Of a stretch of DNA of 64,000 nt, positions 1-8,054 are shown piece by piece. The notes under the pieces were generated by a model that worked only from the letters and a program-made list of their open reading frames with translations, ran no database searches and had not been told where the DNA came from. Each line of letters begins with the position of its first letter. The first letter of the stretch is position 1. A program made the position numbers and the translations under genes. The DNA is taken from positions 75,985 to 139,984 of the forward strand of contig NZ_JAGFNS010000021.1 in the NCBI RefSeq assembly GCF_017592555.1, written 5' to 3'. The DNA is from Actinoplanes flavus. Lineage in GTDB: Bacteria; Actinomycetota; Actinomycetes; Mycobacteriales; Micromonosporaceae.

Positions 1-759
1 GTCGTCGCGCAGCCGCGTGAGGGTGGCCGGGTCCGACAGCAGCGCGAGCACCGACAGGCCGATCTGGCCGACCGTGGTCTCGTACCCGGCCATCAGCAGG
101 GTGAGCCCGAGCGTCAGCAGCTCCCCCGGAGACAAAAGACCCTGGTCGCGCGCTCCGATCAGGGCGGTCAGCAGGTCGTCGTCGGTGCGCCGCCGCTTGC
201 GCTCGATCAGGTCACCCATGTAGTCGACGAGTTCGAGACGGCGGCGGGACTTCTCCTGCGGTGTGCTGGCCGAGATGTCGAAGAGCACCTCGACCCGGTC
301 GCGGAAGACGTCGCTGTCCTCCGGCGGAATGCCGACCACCGCGCAGAGGACGGCCAGCGGCAGGGGGGTGGCGAGGCCGGCGACGAGGTCGGCGCCCGGC
401 CCGGCCGCGGCGAGCCGGTCGAGGCACTCGTCGGTGAGGCGTTCGACGTGGGGCGCCAGCGCGGCCACCCGGCGGGCGCTGAAGGCGCCGCTCACCACCC
501 GCCGCAGCCGGGTGTGCTCGGCGCCGTCCATGCTCATCATGGCGTCGGCGGCGGGCTGGGCGTCGTTGAAGCGAGGCGCCTGCGGCCTGGTCGCCTCGGC
601 CCGGCTGAACCGCTGGTCGGTGAGCACGAACCGGCCCAGGGCGTGGTCGCGCACCAGCCACATCTTGTCGCCCATCGGCGTGACGATCGGGACGACACCG
701 GTGCCGTCGGTCGCCAGGAACGCGGGTAGAGGTCCCCGGCCGGCCGGATTCTCAGGCAT
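1..759 (-). CDS. Cytochrome P450, 3' end outside the window
   Basis: The first 253 codons of a bacterial class I cytochrome P450 (haem monooxygenase) are present, and the gene continues past the left edge. The I-helix oxygen-binding motif AGYETT is seen near residue 232, and a C-helix-type stretch HTRLRRVVSGAF near residue 80. The ExxR and haem-Cys motifs lie outside the window. The ATG at 759 overlaps the stop of the thioesterase upstream by 8 bases (ATGCCTGA), so translation is probably coupled. As the last visible gene of the NRPS operon it probably hydroxylates or cross-links the peptide or a carrier-bound amino acid. The substrate cannot be read from the sequence. The family call is secure. 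Confidence 0.93.
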   Translation of the reverse strand, partial: MPENPAGRGPLPAFLATDGTGVVPIVTPMGDKMWLVRDHALGRFVLTDQRFSRAEATRPQAPRFNDAQPAADAMMSMDGAEHTRLRRVVSGAFSARRVAALAPHVERLTDECLDRLAAAGPGADLVAGLATPLPLAVLCAVVGIPPEDSDVFRDRVEVLFDISASTPQEKSRRRLELVDYMGDLIERKRRRTDDDLLTALIGARDQGLLSPGELLTLGLTLLMAGYETTVGQIGLSVLALLSDPATLTRLRDD

Positions 760-1555
760 CGGCGAATCTCCTCCACGAGCGGGTGTACGGGGCGAGGACG
801 CCGCGCATCAGCGTCAGCAGCTCCCCTTCCGACCCGCGCAGGAAGAAGTGGTCCCCGGGCAGGACGTACTGGTCGAACCGGCCGGTAGTCTCCTCGCCCC
901 ACGGTGTCAGGCCGGCGGGTGGCAGATCCTCGTCCTCGCTGCCGGTGAAGGCCACCACCGGGCAGGCGAGCGGTTTCCGGGGCCGGTACCCGTACGTCTC
1001 GATCACCTCGAAGTCGGCCCGGATTGCCGGGAGGAAGTAGCGCAGAAGCTCCGGTTCGTCGAGGATCTCCCGGGGCAGGCCGCCCAGTTCGGCGAGCCGC
1101 GCGATCACCCGTTCCTCGGGTGCGGCGTGCAGCGGCGGCAGCAGGCGCGGCAGCCGTGGCGCCGGGCCGGCCGAGACGAAGAGGACGCACGGCTCGCCGG
1201 CGCCGCGTCGGCGCAGCTCGTGCGCCAGTTCGAACGCGACGAGCGATCCCATGCTGTGGCCGAAGAGGGCGTACGGCACGTCGAGCTCGTCCCCGATCGC
1301 GGACGCGAGCGCACCGACGAGCGCGTCCAGCCGCGTGTACGGACGTTCACGCATGCGGGTCTGACGGCCGGGCAGTTCGACGGCGCAGACCTCGACGTCG
1401 TCGCCGAAGGCGCCGCGCCACGGCTCGTAGACCTGCGCCCCGCCGCCCACGTACGGCAGGCAGAACAGGCGCAGGGCCGGAGATCGCCGGGGCGACGGGC
1501 CGGTGATCCAGCCGCCGGCCCGCCCGGCCCTCGGTCGCGGTGCGATGTGGTCCAC
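752..1555 (-). CDS. Type II thioesterase
   Basis: A 267-residue alpha/beta-hydrolase of the external (type II) thioesterase family, which clears misprimed acyl groups from carrier proteins of NRPS assembly lines. The nucleophile motif GHSMG lies near residue 99, an acidic SEDED stretch near 208 and the catalytic His in GDHFF near 235. The start is the GTG at 1555, because AGGAGG sits 7 bases upstream; the MFS stop is 16 bases away. The first 20 residues are Arg/Pro-rich and may be unstructured. It is a second, separate thioesterase beside the Cys-type one at 31785 and the integral TE of the large NRPS, so the cluster encodes three. It overlaps the P450 start. Confidence 0.93.
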   Translation of the reverse strand: MDHIAPRPRAGRAGGWITGPSPRRSPALRLFCLPYVGGGAQVYEPWRGAFGDDVEVCAVELPGRQTRMRERPYTRLDALVGALASAIGDELDVPYALFGHSMGSLVAFELAHELRRRGAGEPCVLFVSAGPAPRLPRLLPPLHAAPEERVIARLAELGGLPREILDEPELLRYFLPAIRADFEVIETYGYRPRKPLACPVVAFTGSEDEDLPPAGLTPWGEETTGRFDQYVLPGDHFFLRGSEGELLTLMRGVLAPYTRSWRRFADA

Positions 1556-1571
1556 GTACGGTCCTCCTGGT

Positions 1572-2795
1572 CTATCGGCTGGTCTCCGGATCCAGAGCGT
1601 CGTCGGCCACCGACTTCTCGATCTCCGGCTGCGGCACCCGTCCCAACAGCAGCGAGGCCGAGCACAGGACGGCCGTGCCGGCCGTCAGGAGATACATCAC
1701 CTGGTAGCCGAGGATCCCGATGAGGGCGGCGCCGGCGGCGATCGACAGCGCCTGCGCGGCGGCGGTGACCGCGCTGACCGCCGCGTTGACACGGCCCTGC
1801 ATGCGTCCGGGGGTGTAGAGGTGAAGGGCGGTGCCGAGGGAGATCATCACGAACGGGATGCCGAACCCGACGCCGAAGACGCCGAGCAGGAACAGGGGGA
1901 CGTTCCCGGCCAGGCAGAGCAGCAGACCGGCGGTGATCAGCGCGTATCCGGCGCAGGTCGTCCGGACCTCGCCCCACCGCTTCAGGAACGAGCCGGAGAC
2001 CAGCCCGCCGACGACGGACCCGCCGCCCTGGAACGAGGTGATCACGCCGAAGAAGGCGGCCGGCCGGTCCAGTCCGTGGATCGCGGCGAACACCGCGGTC
2101 TCCAGCAGCCCGACCACCAGCATGAACGCCACGGTCGTGAGCGAGAGGCGCAGCAGCAGCGGCACGCCGCGGACGAACCGGAAACCGGCGAGGACGGACG
2201 TGCGGAGCGGTTCGCCGGCCGGCTCGGGCTCGGACTCCACGACCCGGACGGAGATCAGCAGGAGCGCGGCGATCAGGAAGGTCGCGCTGCCGAACACGGC
2301 CAGCGCGGCCCCGCCGAACGCGACGTACACCCCGGCGCCGACCACCGGGGAGACGATCCGGACGCCCTCACCGACGGCCATGATCAAGGCACGGGCCGAT
2401 GCCGCGTCATCCGACGGCAGGGCGTCCTTCAGCAGCGCGGGCGGGGCCGGGCTGGCGGAGAGCACGCCGTACGCGAAGGTGACCAGATAGATGATCCACA
2501 CCTGGTCGGCGCTGTGCACCGTCAGCAGCGTGAGGAACAGCGCCGCCATCGCGAGATCCATGCCGATCATCAGCCGCCGCCGGCTGACCCGGTCGACGAT
2601 GTGGCCGAGCACCGGCGCGAACAGGCTGGGCAGGGTGATGGTGAGGAACACGATGCCGGCCGCGGCGTTCGAGCCCGTCAGGTCCTTGACCCAGATCGCG
2701 AGCGAGAGATAGACGGCGGTCTCGCCGAAGCTCGTCACCGCGCTGGAGGCGAACAGCGTTCGGAAGCTCCGGTTGGTACGCAGCAGCGTCCACAT
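1572..2795 (-). CDS. MFS transporter, DHA3-like exporter
   Basis: A 407-residue major facilitator with about 12 predicted membrane helices, no signal peptide and the loop 2-3 motif GHIVDRVSRRR near residue 66. Cluster-borne members of this family usually export the finished compound and give self-resistance, which is the likely role here. I chose the ATG at 2795, preceded by GAGGAGG 6 bases upstream. A longer in-frame start would run through the MbtH gene and give an Arg/Pro-rich non-membrane extension. It lies 11 bases after the MbtH stop and 16 before the thioesterase, inside the NRPS operon. Export of the peptide is inferred from position, not shown. Confidence 0.9.
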   Translation of the reverse strand: MWTLLRTNRSFRTLFASSAVTSFGETAVYLSLAIWVKDLTGSNAAAGIVFLTITLPSLFAPVLGHIVDRVSRRRLMIGMDLAMAALFLTLLTVHSADQVWIIYLVTFAYGVLSASPAPPALLKDALPSDDAASARALIMAVGEGVRIVSPVVGAGVYVAFGGAALAVFGSATFLIAALLLISVRVVESEPEPAGEPLRTSVLAGFRFVRGVPLLLRLSLTTVAFMLVVGLLETAVFAAIHGLDRPAAFFGVITSFQGGGSVVGGLVSGSFLKRWGEVRTTCAGYALITAGLLLCLAGNVPLFLLGVFGVGFGIPFVMISLGTALHLYTPGRMQGRVNAAVSAVTAAAQALSIAAGAALIGILGYQVMYLLTAGTAVLCSASLLLGRVPQPEIEKSVADDALDPETSR

Positions 2796-2806
2796 GGGGA
2801 TCCTCC

Positions 2807-3001
2807 TCAGTGCTCGCCCATGGCGAGGCGCAGGCTTCGGGGCCGCATGTCGGTCCACACCGTCTCGATGTGCTCCAGGCACTTCTCGCGGCTGCCCCGT
2901 ACGCCGACGGTCTGCCACCCGGCCGGGACCGCGCGGCCCGCGGCCCAGATGGAGTACTGCTCCTCGTCGTTGACGACGACGTCGTACTCGTCCTCGCTCA
3001 T
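2807..3001 (-). CDS. MbtH-family NRPS chaperone
   Basis: A 64-residue MbtH-like protein. These small proteins bind NRPS adenylation domains and are often needed for their solubility and activity. The family signature is clear: NDEEQYSIW near residue 11, PAGW near 26 and WTDMRP near 49. The residue after SIW is Ala, where Pro is usual. The ATG at 3001 overlaps the stop of the PCP-C-A-PCP NRPS by 4 bases (ATGA). Being the only MbtH in the window, it could serve any of the nine adenylation domains encoded here. Confidence 0.96.
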   Translation of the reverse strand: MSEDEYDVVVNDEEQYSIWAAGRAVPAGWQTVGVRGSREKCLEHIETVWTDMRPRSLRLAMGEH

Positions 3002-6000
3002 GGCTGCTTCCTTTCCGTGGTCGGTTGGAGGTGGTGCACGGCGGCGACCAGCGCGCGCATGGTGGGGTCGGCCAGGAAGTCGGCCAGGTCGACGGTGACG
3101 CCGAGCTCCTCGTCGAGGCGGGCGAGCAGCCTCAGCGCCTTGATGGAATGGCCGCCCAGCGCGACGAAACTGTCGTCCGGGCGGGCCCGCGCCAGGCCGA
3201 GGGATTCGCGCCACAGCGCGGCGACGGCCTCGGTCACGGCGTCGTCCGCGGGGTCTTCGGGGGGCGCCTCGGCGGCGGTGCCCGGGGCGTCCAGGGAGGC
3301 GAGCAGCGCGGCGCGATCCACCTTGCCGTTCGCGTTGAGGGGCAGCCGATCGGCGACGGCCACGGCCGGGATCATGTAGGCGGGCAGCCGCGTCCGCAGA
3401 TCCTCGGTGAGCCCGGCGGCGTCGCGGGTGCCGGTGACCCAGGCCAGCAACTCGGCGCTGTCGGCGGCGGCGCGGGCGGCGACCACCGCGTCGTCGACGC
3501 CCGGCAGGGAACGCAGCGTGTGCTCGATCTCGCCGAGCTCGACCCGGAAGCCGCGAACCTTGACCTGGTCGTCGGTCCGGCCCCGGAAGAAGAAGGTTCC
3601 GTCCAGCAGCATGCGCACCCGGTCTCCGGTGCGGTAGAGGCGCCCGGGCCCGAACGGGTTCGGGACGAACGAGGCCGCGGTGAGGGCGGGGTTGCCGTGG
3701 TAGCCGCGGGCCAGGCCGTCGCCGCCGACGTACAGTTCGCCCTCGGCGCCGGGCGGGACCGGTTCTCCGTCGGGTCCGAGCGCGTACGCCGTCGACCCGG
3801 AGACCGGCCGGCCGATCGGCAGCGGGCCCGGGTCGAGACCGGCCGCCGTCACCTGTTGCAGCGTGCTGACCGTCGTGTTCTCGGTCGGGCCGTAGACGTT
3901 GACGACCGAGGCGGGCGGCCGGTGTGCCAGCAGCCGTGCGAGCCGCTGCTCGTCGGCCTTCTCCCCGCCGAAGATCAGCAGCCGGAGGTCGCCGAGGGCG
4001 TCCGGCGCGAAGTCGATGACGGTGTTGAGCAACGCGGTGGGCAGCCCCAGCACGCTGATCCGGTGCTCGTCGAGGAACGCGCGCAGCCGGGCCGGCGACG
4101 AGACGTCCTCCCGGTTGCCGATCGCCAGCACGGCGCCGGCGCCTAGCGCACCCCAGATCTCCAGGATGGCGGCGTCGAACGCGGGATTGCACAGGTGCGC
4201 GACGCGGTCGTCGCGCCGGTACTCCAGGCCGGCGGCGTCGGGGACGAGACGGCTGATCGCGCGGTGCGGAACGACGACCGTCTTGGGGCGCCCGGTGGTG
4301 CCGGAGGTGGACATCAGGTAGGCGGCGTCGTCCCCGGTGACGCGTACCGGGACGCCCGGGTCGGCCACCCGGCCCGGGTCGTCGAGCAACCGGTCCAGCC
4401 GCAGCACGCGCAGACCCGCGGGCATCGGCGGGGACGCCGCGGTGACCAGCGCCGCGTCGGCCACCCCGTCGAGGGCGGCCCGGAGCCGCTGCGCGGGCTG
4501 GCCCTGGTCGACCGGCAGATAGGCGCACCCGGCGTAGAAGATGCCGAGGTAGGAGCAGATCGCGTCGGCTCCGCGCGCCATCGGTACGGCGACGACGTCA
4601 CCGCGGCGCAGTCCGGCCGCCCGCAGTCCGGTGGCGATGGCGACGGCCCGCTCGTCGAGCTGCGCGTAGGTGAGTTCGACGCCGTGGTCGCGGATGGCCG
4701 GTGCGTCCGGCCGCTGGCCGGCCCGCAGGCGGATGAGTTCCGGAAGCGGGCGCCGGCCGGCGTGGATCGGGCGTTCGGGCAGCCGCAACGGCGCGTCCGG
4801 GTTCGCGAAGGCCGCGCCGGCCGCCGCCAGCATCGCGGCGTGCAGCTTCGCGGCGTGCTCGGCGGTGAACAGCCCGCTGAGGTATTCGAGTTCGGCGATC
4901 GTGCGGTCCGCCTGCCGGGTGACCGCCCACAGCAGCTCGTACTTCGCCGTCCCGGTGGGCAGCAGATCGCGTACGGCCCGCTGCCCGTCGAACCGCAGCG
5001 CGCTCCCCGCCACGTCGAGATAGCTGAGCCCGGCCTGGACCAGCGGCGCGCGGGTGGGATCGCCGCCGGGGCCCAGGTCGTCGACGATGGCCGGGAAGGG
5101 CACGCCGCGGTGGGCCAGTGCCGCGGCGGTCGTGGAGCGAACCTGGCGGGCCAGGTCCCGGGCGGTGGTCCCGTCCGGGATGGTCAGCCGCAGCGGCACC
5201 GGGTCGACGAACATCCCGATCTCGCCGCGCTGCTCGGCCGTCCGCGAGGAGGCGGCGATCCCGATCACCACATCACGTTCGCCGGTCTGCGCGACGAGGC
5301 CCGCCACGTAGGCGACGATCCAGGTCATGAACGGGCTGACCCGTTCCCGGGCGGCGAATCGCGCCATGTCGGCCACCAGGTCCTCGGGGCAGACGAGGCG
5401 GTGGACGTCGCCGGTGTTGTCCAGCGCGGCCGGCCGGGGCAGGTCGTGCGGCAGGGCGATGGTCCGGGGGCAGCCGGCCAGGGCCCGCCGCCAGTAGGCC
5501 CGGGACTCCTCGTTGACCGCTCGCGCGCCCTCGGGGATCGCGGCGGTCGCCGGCGCGGGCCCGGCGCCCCCGTCGGTGTAGAGCTCGCTGAGGGCGTCCT
5601 CGAGGATCGCCAGCGACCCGCCGTCGCACACCAGGTGATGCACGGTGAGCAGCAGGAGGTCACCGTCGTCGCCCCGCTCGACGGCGACCGCCCGCAGCAG
5701 CGGCGGGCGGGCCAGGTCGAAGGGCAGGCGGGCGTGTTCGTCGATCAGCTCCCGCAGCGTCTCGGGCGGCAGGCCGCGGCCGTCCAGCCACCGGCACGAG
5801 ACGGTCGCCCGGGCCGCGGTGACCGCCCGGCCGGGGGCTTCGAAGCCGCGCCGCAGGGCCGGGTGGCCGGCGACGAGGGTGTCCAGGGCGGTCCGCAGAC
5901 GCGGGATGTCGATGCGGCCGGGGAACCGGTAGAGCGCGGCGATGTGGTAGACCGGCGTGCCGGGGCGCAGCCGTTCCACGAACCAGAGCAGTTCCTCGGC

Positions 6001-6276
6001 CGGTGTGAGCGGGCGCTCCTCACGTTCGGGCCGCGGGTCGGTCAGGACGGACAGAAGGCGCCCGAACCGCGGATACTGGTAGAGGATGTCGATCTCGAGG
6101 TCGGTTCCGGTGACGGCGCGCAGGCTGAGCGCGGCCTCGACGGCCAGCGCGGAGTCGCCGCCCTCGGCGAAGAAGTCGTCCTCGGGGCCGGCGTGGTCGG
6201 CGCCGAGCACGGCACACCAGATCCCGGTGACCGCCTCGCGCAGGTGGTCGGCCGCGACGTCGTGGGGCTCAGTCAT
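2998..6276 (-). CDS. NRPS with PCP-C-A-PCP architecture
   Basis: A 1092-residue NRPS. Domains in order: PCP (EGGDSA, Ser near residue 40), C (HHLVCDGG near 214), A (STSGTTGRPK near 661, YGPTE near 795) and a second PCP (GGHSIKA near 1042). Pocket positions read by eye (235, 236, 239, 278, 299, 301, 322, 330, 331) are D A L G I G V T V; I cannot assign a substrate. The A3 motif has STSG where FTSG is usual. Two carrier domains around one C-A pair and no TE suggest an enzyme that accepts a unit on its first PCP, possibly loaded by the stand-alone A domain at 32706, and extends it once for transfer to the main line. Start: the ATG at 6276 overlaps the carbamoyltransferase stop by 8 bases. Confidence 0.93.
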   Translation of the reverse strand: MTEPHDVAADHLREAVTGIWCAVLGADHAGPEDDFFAEGGDSALAVEAALSLRAVTGTDLEIDILYQYPRFGRLLSVLTDPRPEREERPLTPAEELLWFVERLRPGTPVYHIAALYRFPGRIDIPRLRTALDTLVAGHPALRRGFEAPGRAVTAARATVSCRWLDGRGLPPETLRELIDEHARLPFDLARPPLLRAVAVERGDDGDLLLLTVHHLVCDGGSLAILEDALSELYTDGGAGPAPATAAIPEGARAVNEESRAYWRRALAGCPRTIALPHDLPRPAALDNTGDVHRLVCPEDLVADMARFAARERVSPFMTWIVAYVAGLVAQTGERDVVIGIAASSRTAEQRGEIGMFVDPVPLRLTIPDGTTARDLARQVRSTTAAALAHRGVPFPAIVDDLGPGGDPTRAPLVQAGLSYLDVAGSALRFDGQRAVRDLLPTGTAKYELLWAVTRQADRTIAELEYLSGLFTAEHAAKLHAAMLAAAGAAFANPDAPLRLPERPIHAGRRPLPELIRLRAGQRPDAPAIRDHGVELTYAQLDERAVAIATGLRAAGLRRGDVVAVPMARGADAICSYLGIFYAGCAYLPVDQGQPAQRLRAALDGVADAALVTAASPPMPAGLRVLRLDRLLDDPGRVADPGVPVRVTGDDAAYLMSTSGTTGRPKTVVVPHRAISRLVPDAAGLEYRRDDRVAHLCNPAFDAAILEIWGALGAGAVLAIGNREDVSSPARLRAFLDEHRISVLGLPTALLNTVIDFAPDALGDLRLLIFGGEKADEQRLARLLAHRPPASVVNVYGPTENTTVSTLQQVTAAGLDPGPLPIGRPVSGSTAYALGPDGEPVPPGAEGELYVGGDGLARGYHGNPALTAASFVPNPFGPGRLYRTGDRVRMLLDGTFFFRGRTDDQVKVRGFRVELGEIEHTLRSLPGVDDAVVAARAAADSAELLAWVTGTRDAAGLTEDLRTRLPAYMIPAVAVADRLPLNANGKVDRAALLASLDAPGTAAEAPPEDPADDAVTEAVAALWRESLGLARARPDDSFVALGGHSIKALRLLARLDEELGVTVDLADFLADPTMRALVAAVHHLQPTTERKQP

Positions 6277-8053
6277 CGGAGTCTCCGTCCGCGGCCGCGG
6301 CGGGCTCGCGCCGCACCAGCCAGTCACCGATGGCGAGGGCGTCCAGAGCGGAACGGGCGTAGGTGGCGACGGCCTCCTGTGGCGTCCGCACGATCGGCTG
6401 GCCCCGCAGATTGAACGAGGTGTTGAGGACCACCGGGGTGCCGTGGTCGTCGCCGAACCGGCGGATCAGGGCGTGGAAGCGGGGTGCGAGCTCCCGGTCG
6501 ACGACCTGGACCCGCGCGGAGCCGTCGACGTGGGTGACCGACGGCAACTCGTCGCGGTACTTGTCCCGCACCTGGGCGACGACGAGCATGTGCCGGTAGC
6601 GGCCCTGCTCGCCGGGTTCGATCTCGAAGTACTCGCCCGCCTCCTCGGCGACCACCGCCGGCGCGAACGGCCGGAACTCCTCGCGCTGCTTGACCACCGC
6701 GTTCAGGTGGGCGCGCATGTCCGGCGCGGTCGGGTCGGCCAGGATGCTGCGGTTGCCCAGGGCACGTGGCCCGAACTCCATGCGCCCCTGGAACCAGGCG
6801 ACCACCGCGCCGGAGGCGATCAGGCGCGACGTCTCCGCCAGCAGCGCCTCGCCGGGAAGACGGCTCACCCGGTGCCCGGGCCCGAGCGTGGCCAGCGCCG
6901 CCTCGATCTCGGTCTCGCCGAACTCCTCACCCCAGAAGGGCATTCCCATCGCTTTCGGTACGGCGGGAACGTGGCCGCGTAACACGTGCAGGGCCGCGCC
7001 GAGGGCGGTTCCGTCGTCGCCCGAGGCGGGCTGGACGAAGATCCGGTCGAACCGGCCGCTGCGCGCGATGAGGCCGTTGGCGGTGCAGTTGAGGGCGACG
7101 CCGCCGGCCATGCAGAGATCGCGGTACGTCCCCCCGGCGGCCGCGGCGTCCAGGACGAACAGCAGGCTCTGCTCCAGCGACCGTTGCAGGACGGCGGCGA
7201 CGTCCATGTGCCGCCGCGTGATCGGGGCGTCGGGATGGCGGGCCGGGCCGAACAGCTCTTCGAGGCGGCGGATCGCCCCGCGGTGGGTCTCCCGCTCGTC
7301 CGGGGTCTTGTCGCAGGCCAGCAGCGGCACGCTCAGGCCTCCGCCCGGGCGGAGGACGACCAGCCCGGCGTCCGGGAAGGAGCCCGGGTCGCCGTACGGG
7401 GCGAGCCCCATCACCTTGTACTCGTCCATGCCCGGCAGGAACCCGAGGTACTGGGTGACGACGCTGTAGAGGATGCCGAGCGAACTCGCGACGGGATAGG
7501 TGCGCAGCGTCTCCAGTCGGCCGTCGTGCCCGCTGAACAGGGAGGTCGACTCCGATTCGCCCATCCCGTCGGCGACCAGCACCAGCGCGTCACGGAAGCC
7601 GCTCAGGTGGTAGGTGCTCGCGGCGTGCGCCGTGTGGTGCGGGACGCGAACGAGTTTGCGTTCCCAGTCCTGGTCCGGGTAATGGGACCGCAGCACGTCC
7701 AGCTGGACCTCTTCGCTGTACGCCTCCCCGTACCACCGCCGCAGGTACCCGTCGAGTTCGAAGGCCGCGGAGTGCTGATAGCGGAAGCCGTGGGCGACGA
7801 GATCGACGTCGTCCAGGGTGGCGCCGGCCATCCGCAGGCAGGCGGCGACGGCGTCGGCCGGGAACGCGCCCGTCCCCTTGACGCCGTCGTGCCGTTCCTG
7901 CGCCGAGGCGGCGATCACGCCGTTCTCGTCGACCAGGGCGGCGGCCGAGTCGAGGCCCTGCACCAGACGCTGCTCACGCCGGTCGAGGTCGGGCATCATC
8001 CGTTTCTTGAGTGCGGCGGTCCGGTCGAGACCGCTGATTCCGAGGACCAGCAC
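6269..8053 (-). CDS. O-carbamoyltransferase (NodU/CmcH/TobZ family)
   Basis: A 594-residue carbamoyltransferase. Enzymes of this family make carbamoyl adenylate from carbamoyl phosphate and ATP and move the carbamoyl group to a hydroxyl. Family landmarks: HHTAHA near residue 134 (metal and carbamoyl phosphate site), GMDEYKVMGLAPYG near 206, MAGGVALNC near 321, EFGPRALGNRS near 426 and NTSFN near 556. Length is typical. The GTG at 8053 starts one base after the large NRPS stop, with AGGAG just upstream. The product is therefore probably a carbamoylated peptide, on a Ser/Thr-type or P450-made hydroxyl; modules 1 and 4 offer threonine-like residues. The exact target is inference. Confidence 0.93.
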   Translation of the reverse strand: MLVLGISGLDRTAALKKRMMPDLDRREQRLVQGLDSAAALVDENGVIAASAQERHDGVKGTGAFPADAVAACLRMAGATLDDVDLVAHGFRYQHSAAFELDGYLRRWYGEAYSEEVQLDVLRSHYPDQDWERKLVRVPHHTAHAASTYHLSGFRDALVLVADGMGESESTSLFSGHDGRLETLRTYPVASSLGILYSVVTQYLGFLPGMDEYKVMGLAPYGDPGSFPDAGLVVLRPGGGLSVPLLACDKTPDERETHRGAIRRLEELFGPARHPDAPITRRHMDVAAVLQRSLEQSLLFVLDAAAAGGTYRDLCMAGGVALNCTANGLIARSGRFDRIFVQPASGDDGTALGAALHVLRGHVPAVPKAMGMPFWGEEFGETEIEAALATLGPGHRVSRLPGEALLAETSRLIASGAVVAWFQGRMEFGPRALGNRSILADPTAPDMRAHLNAVVKQREEFRPFAPAVVAEEAGEYFEIEPGEQGRYRHMLVVAQVRDKYRDELPSVTHVDGSARVQVVDRELAPRFHALIRRFGDDHGTPVVLNTSFNLRGQPIVRTPQEAVATYARSALDALAIGDWLVRREPAAAADGDSDD

Positions 8054-8054
8054 G

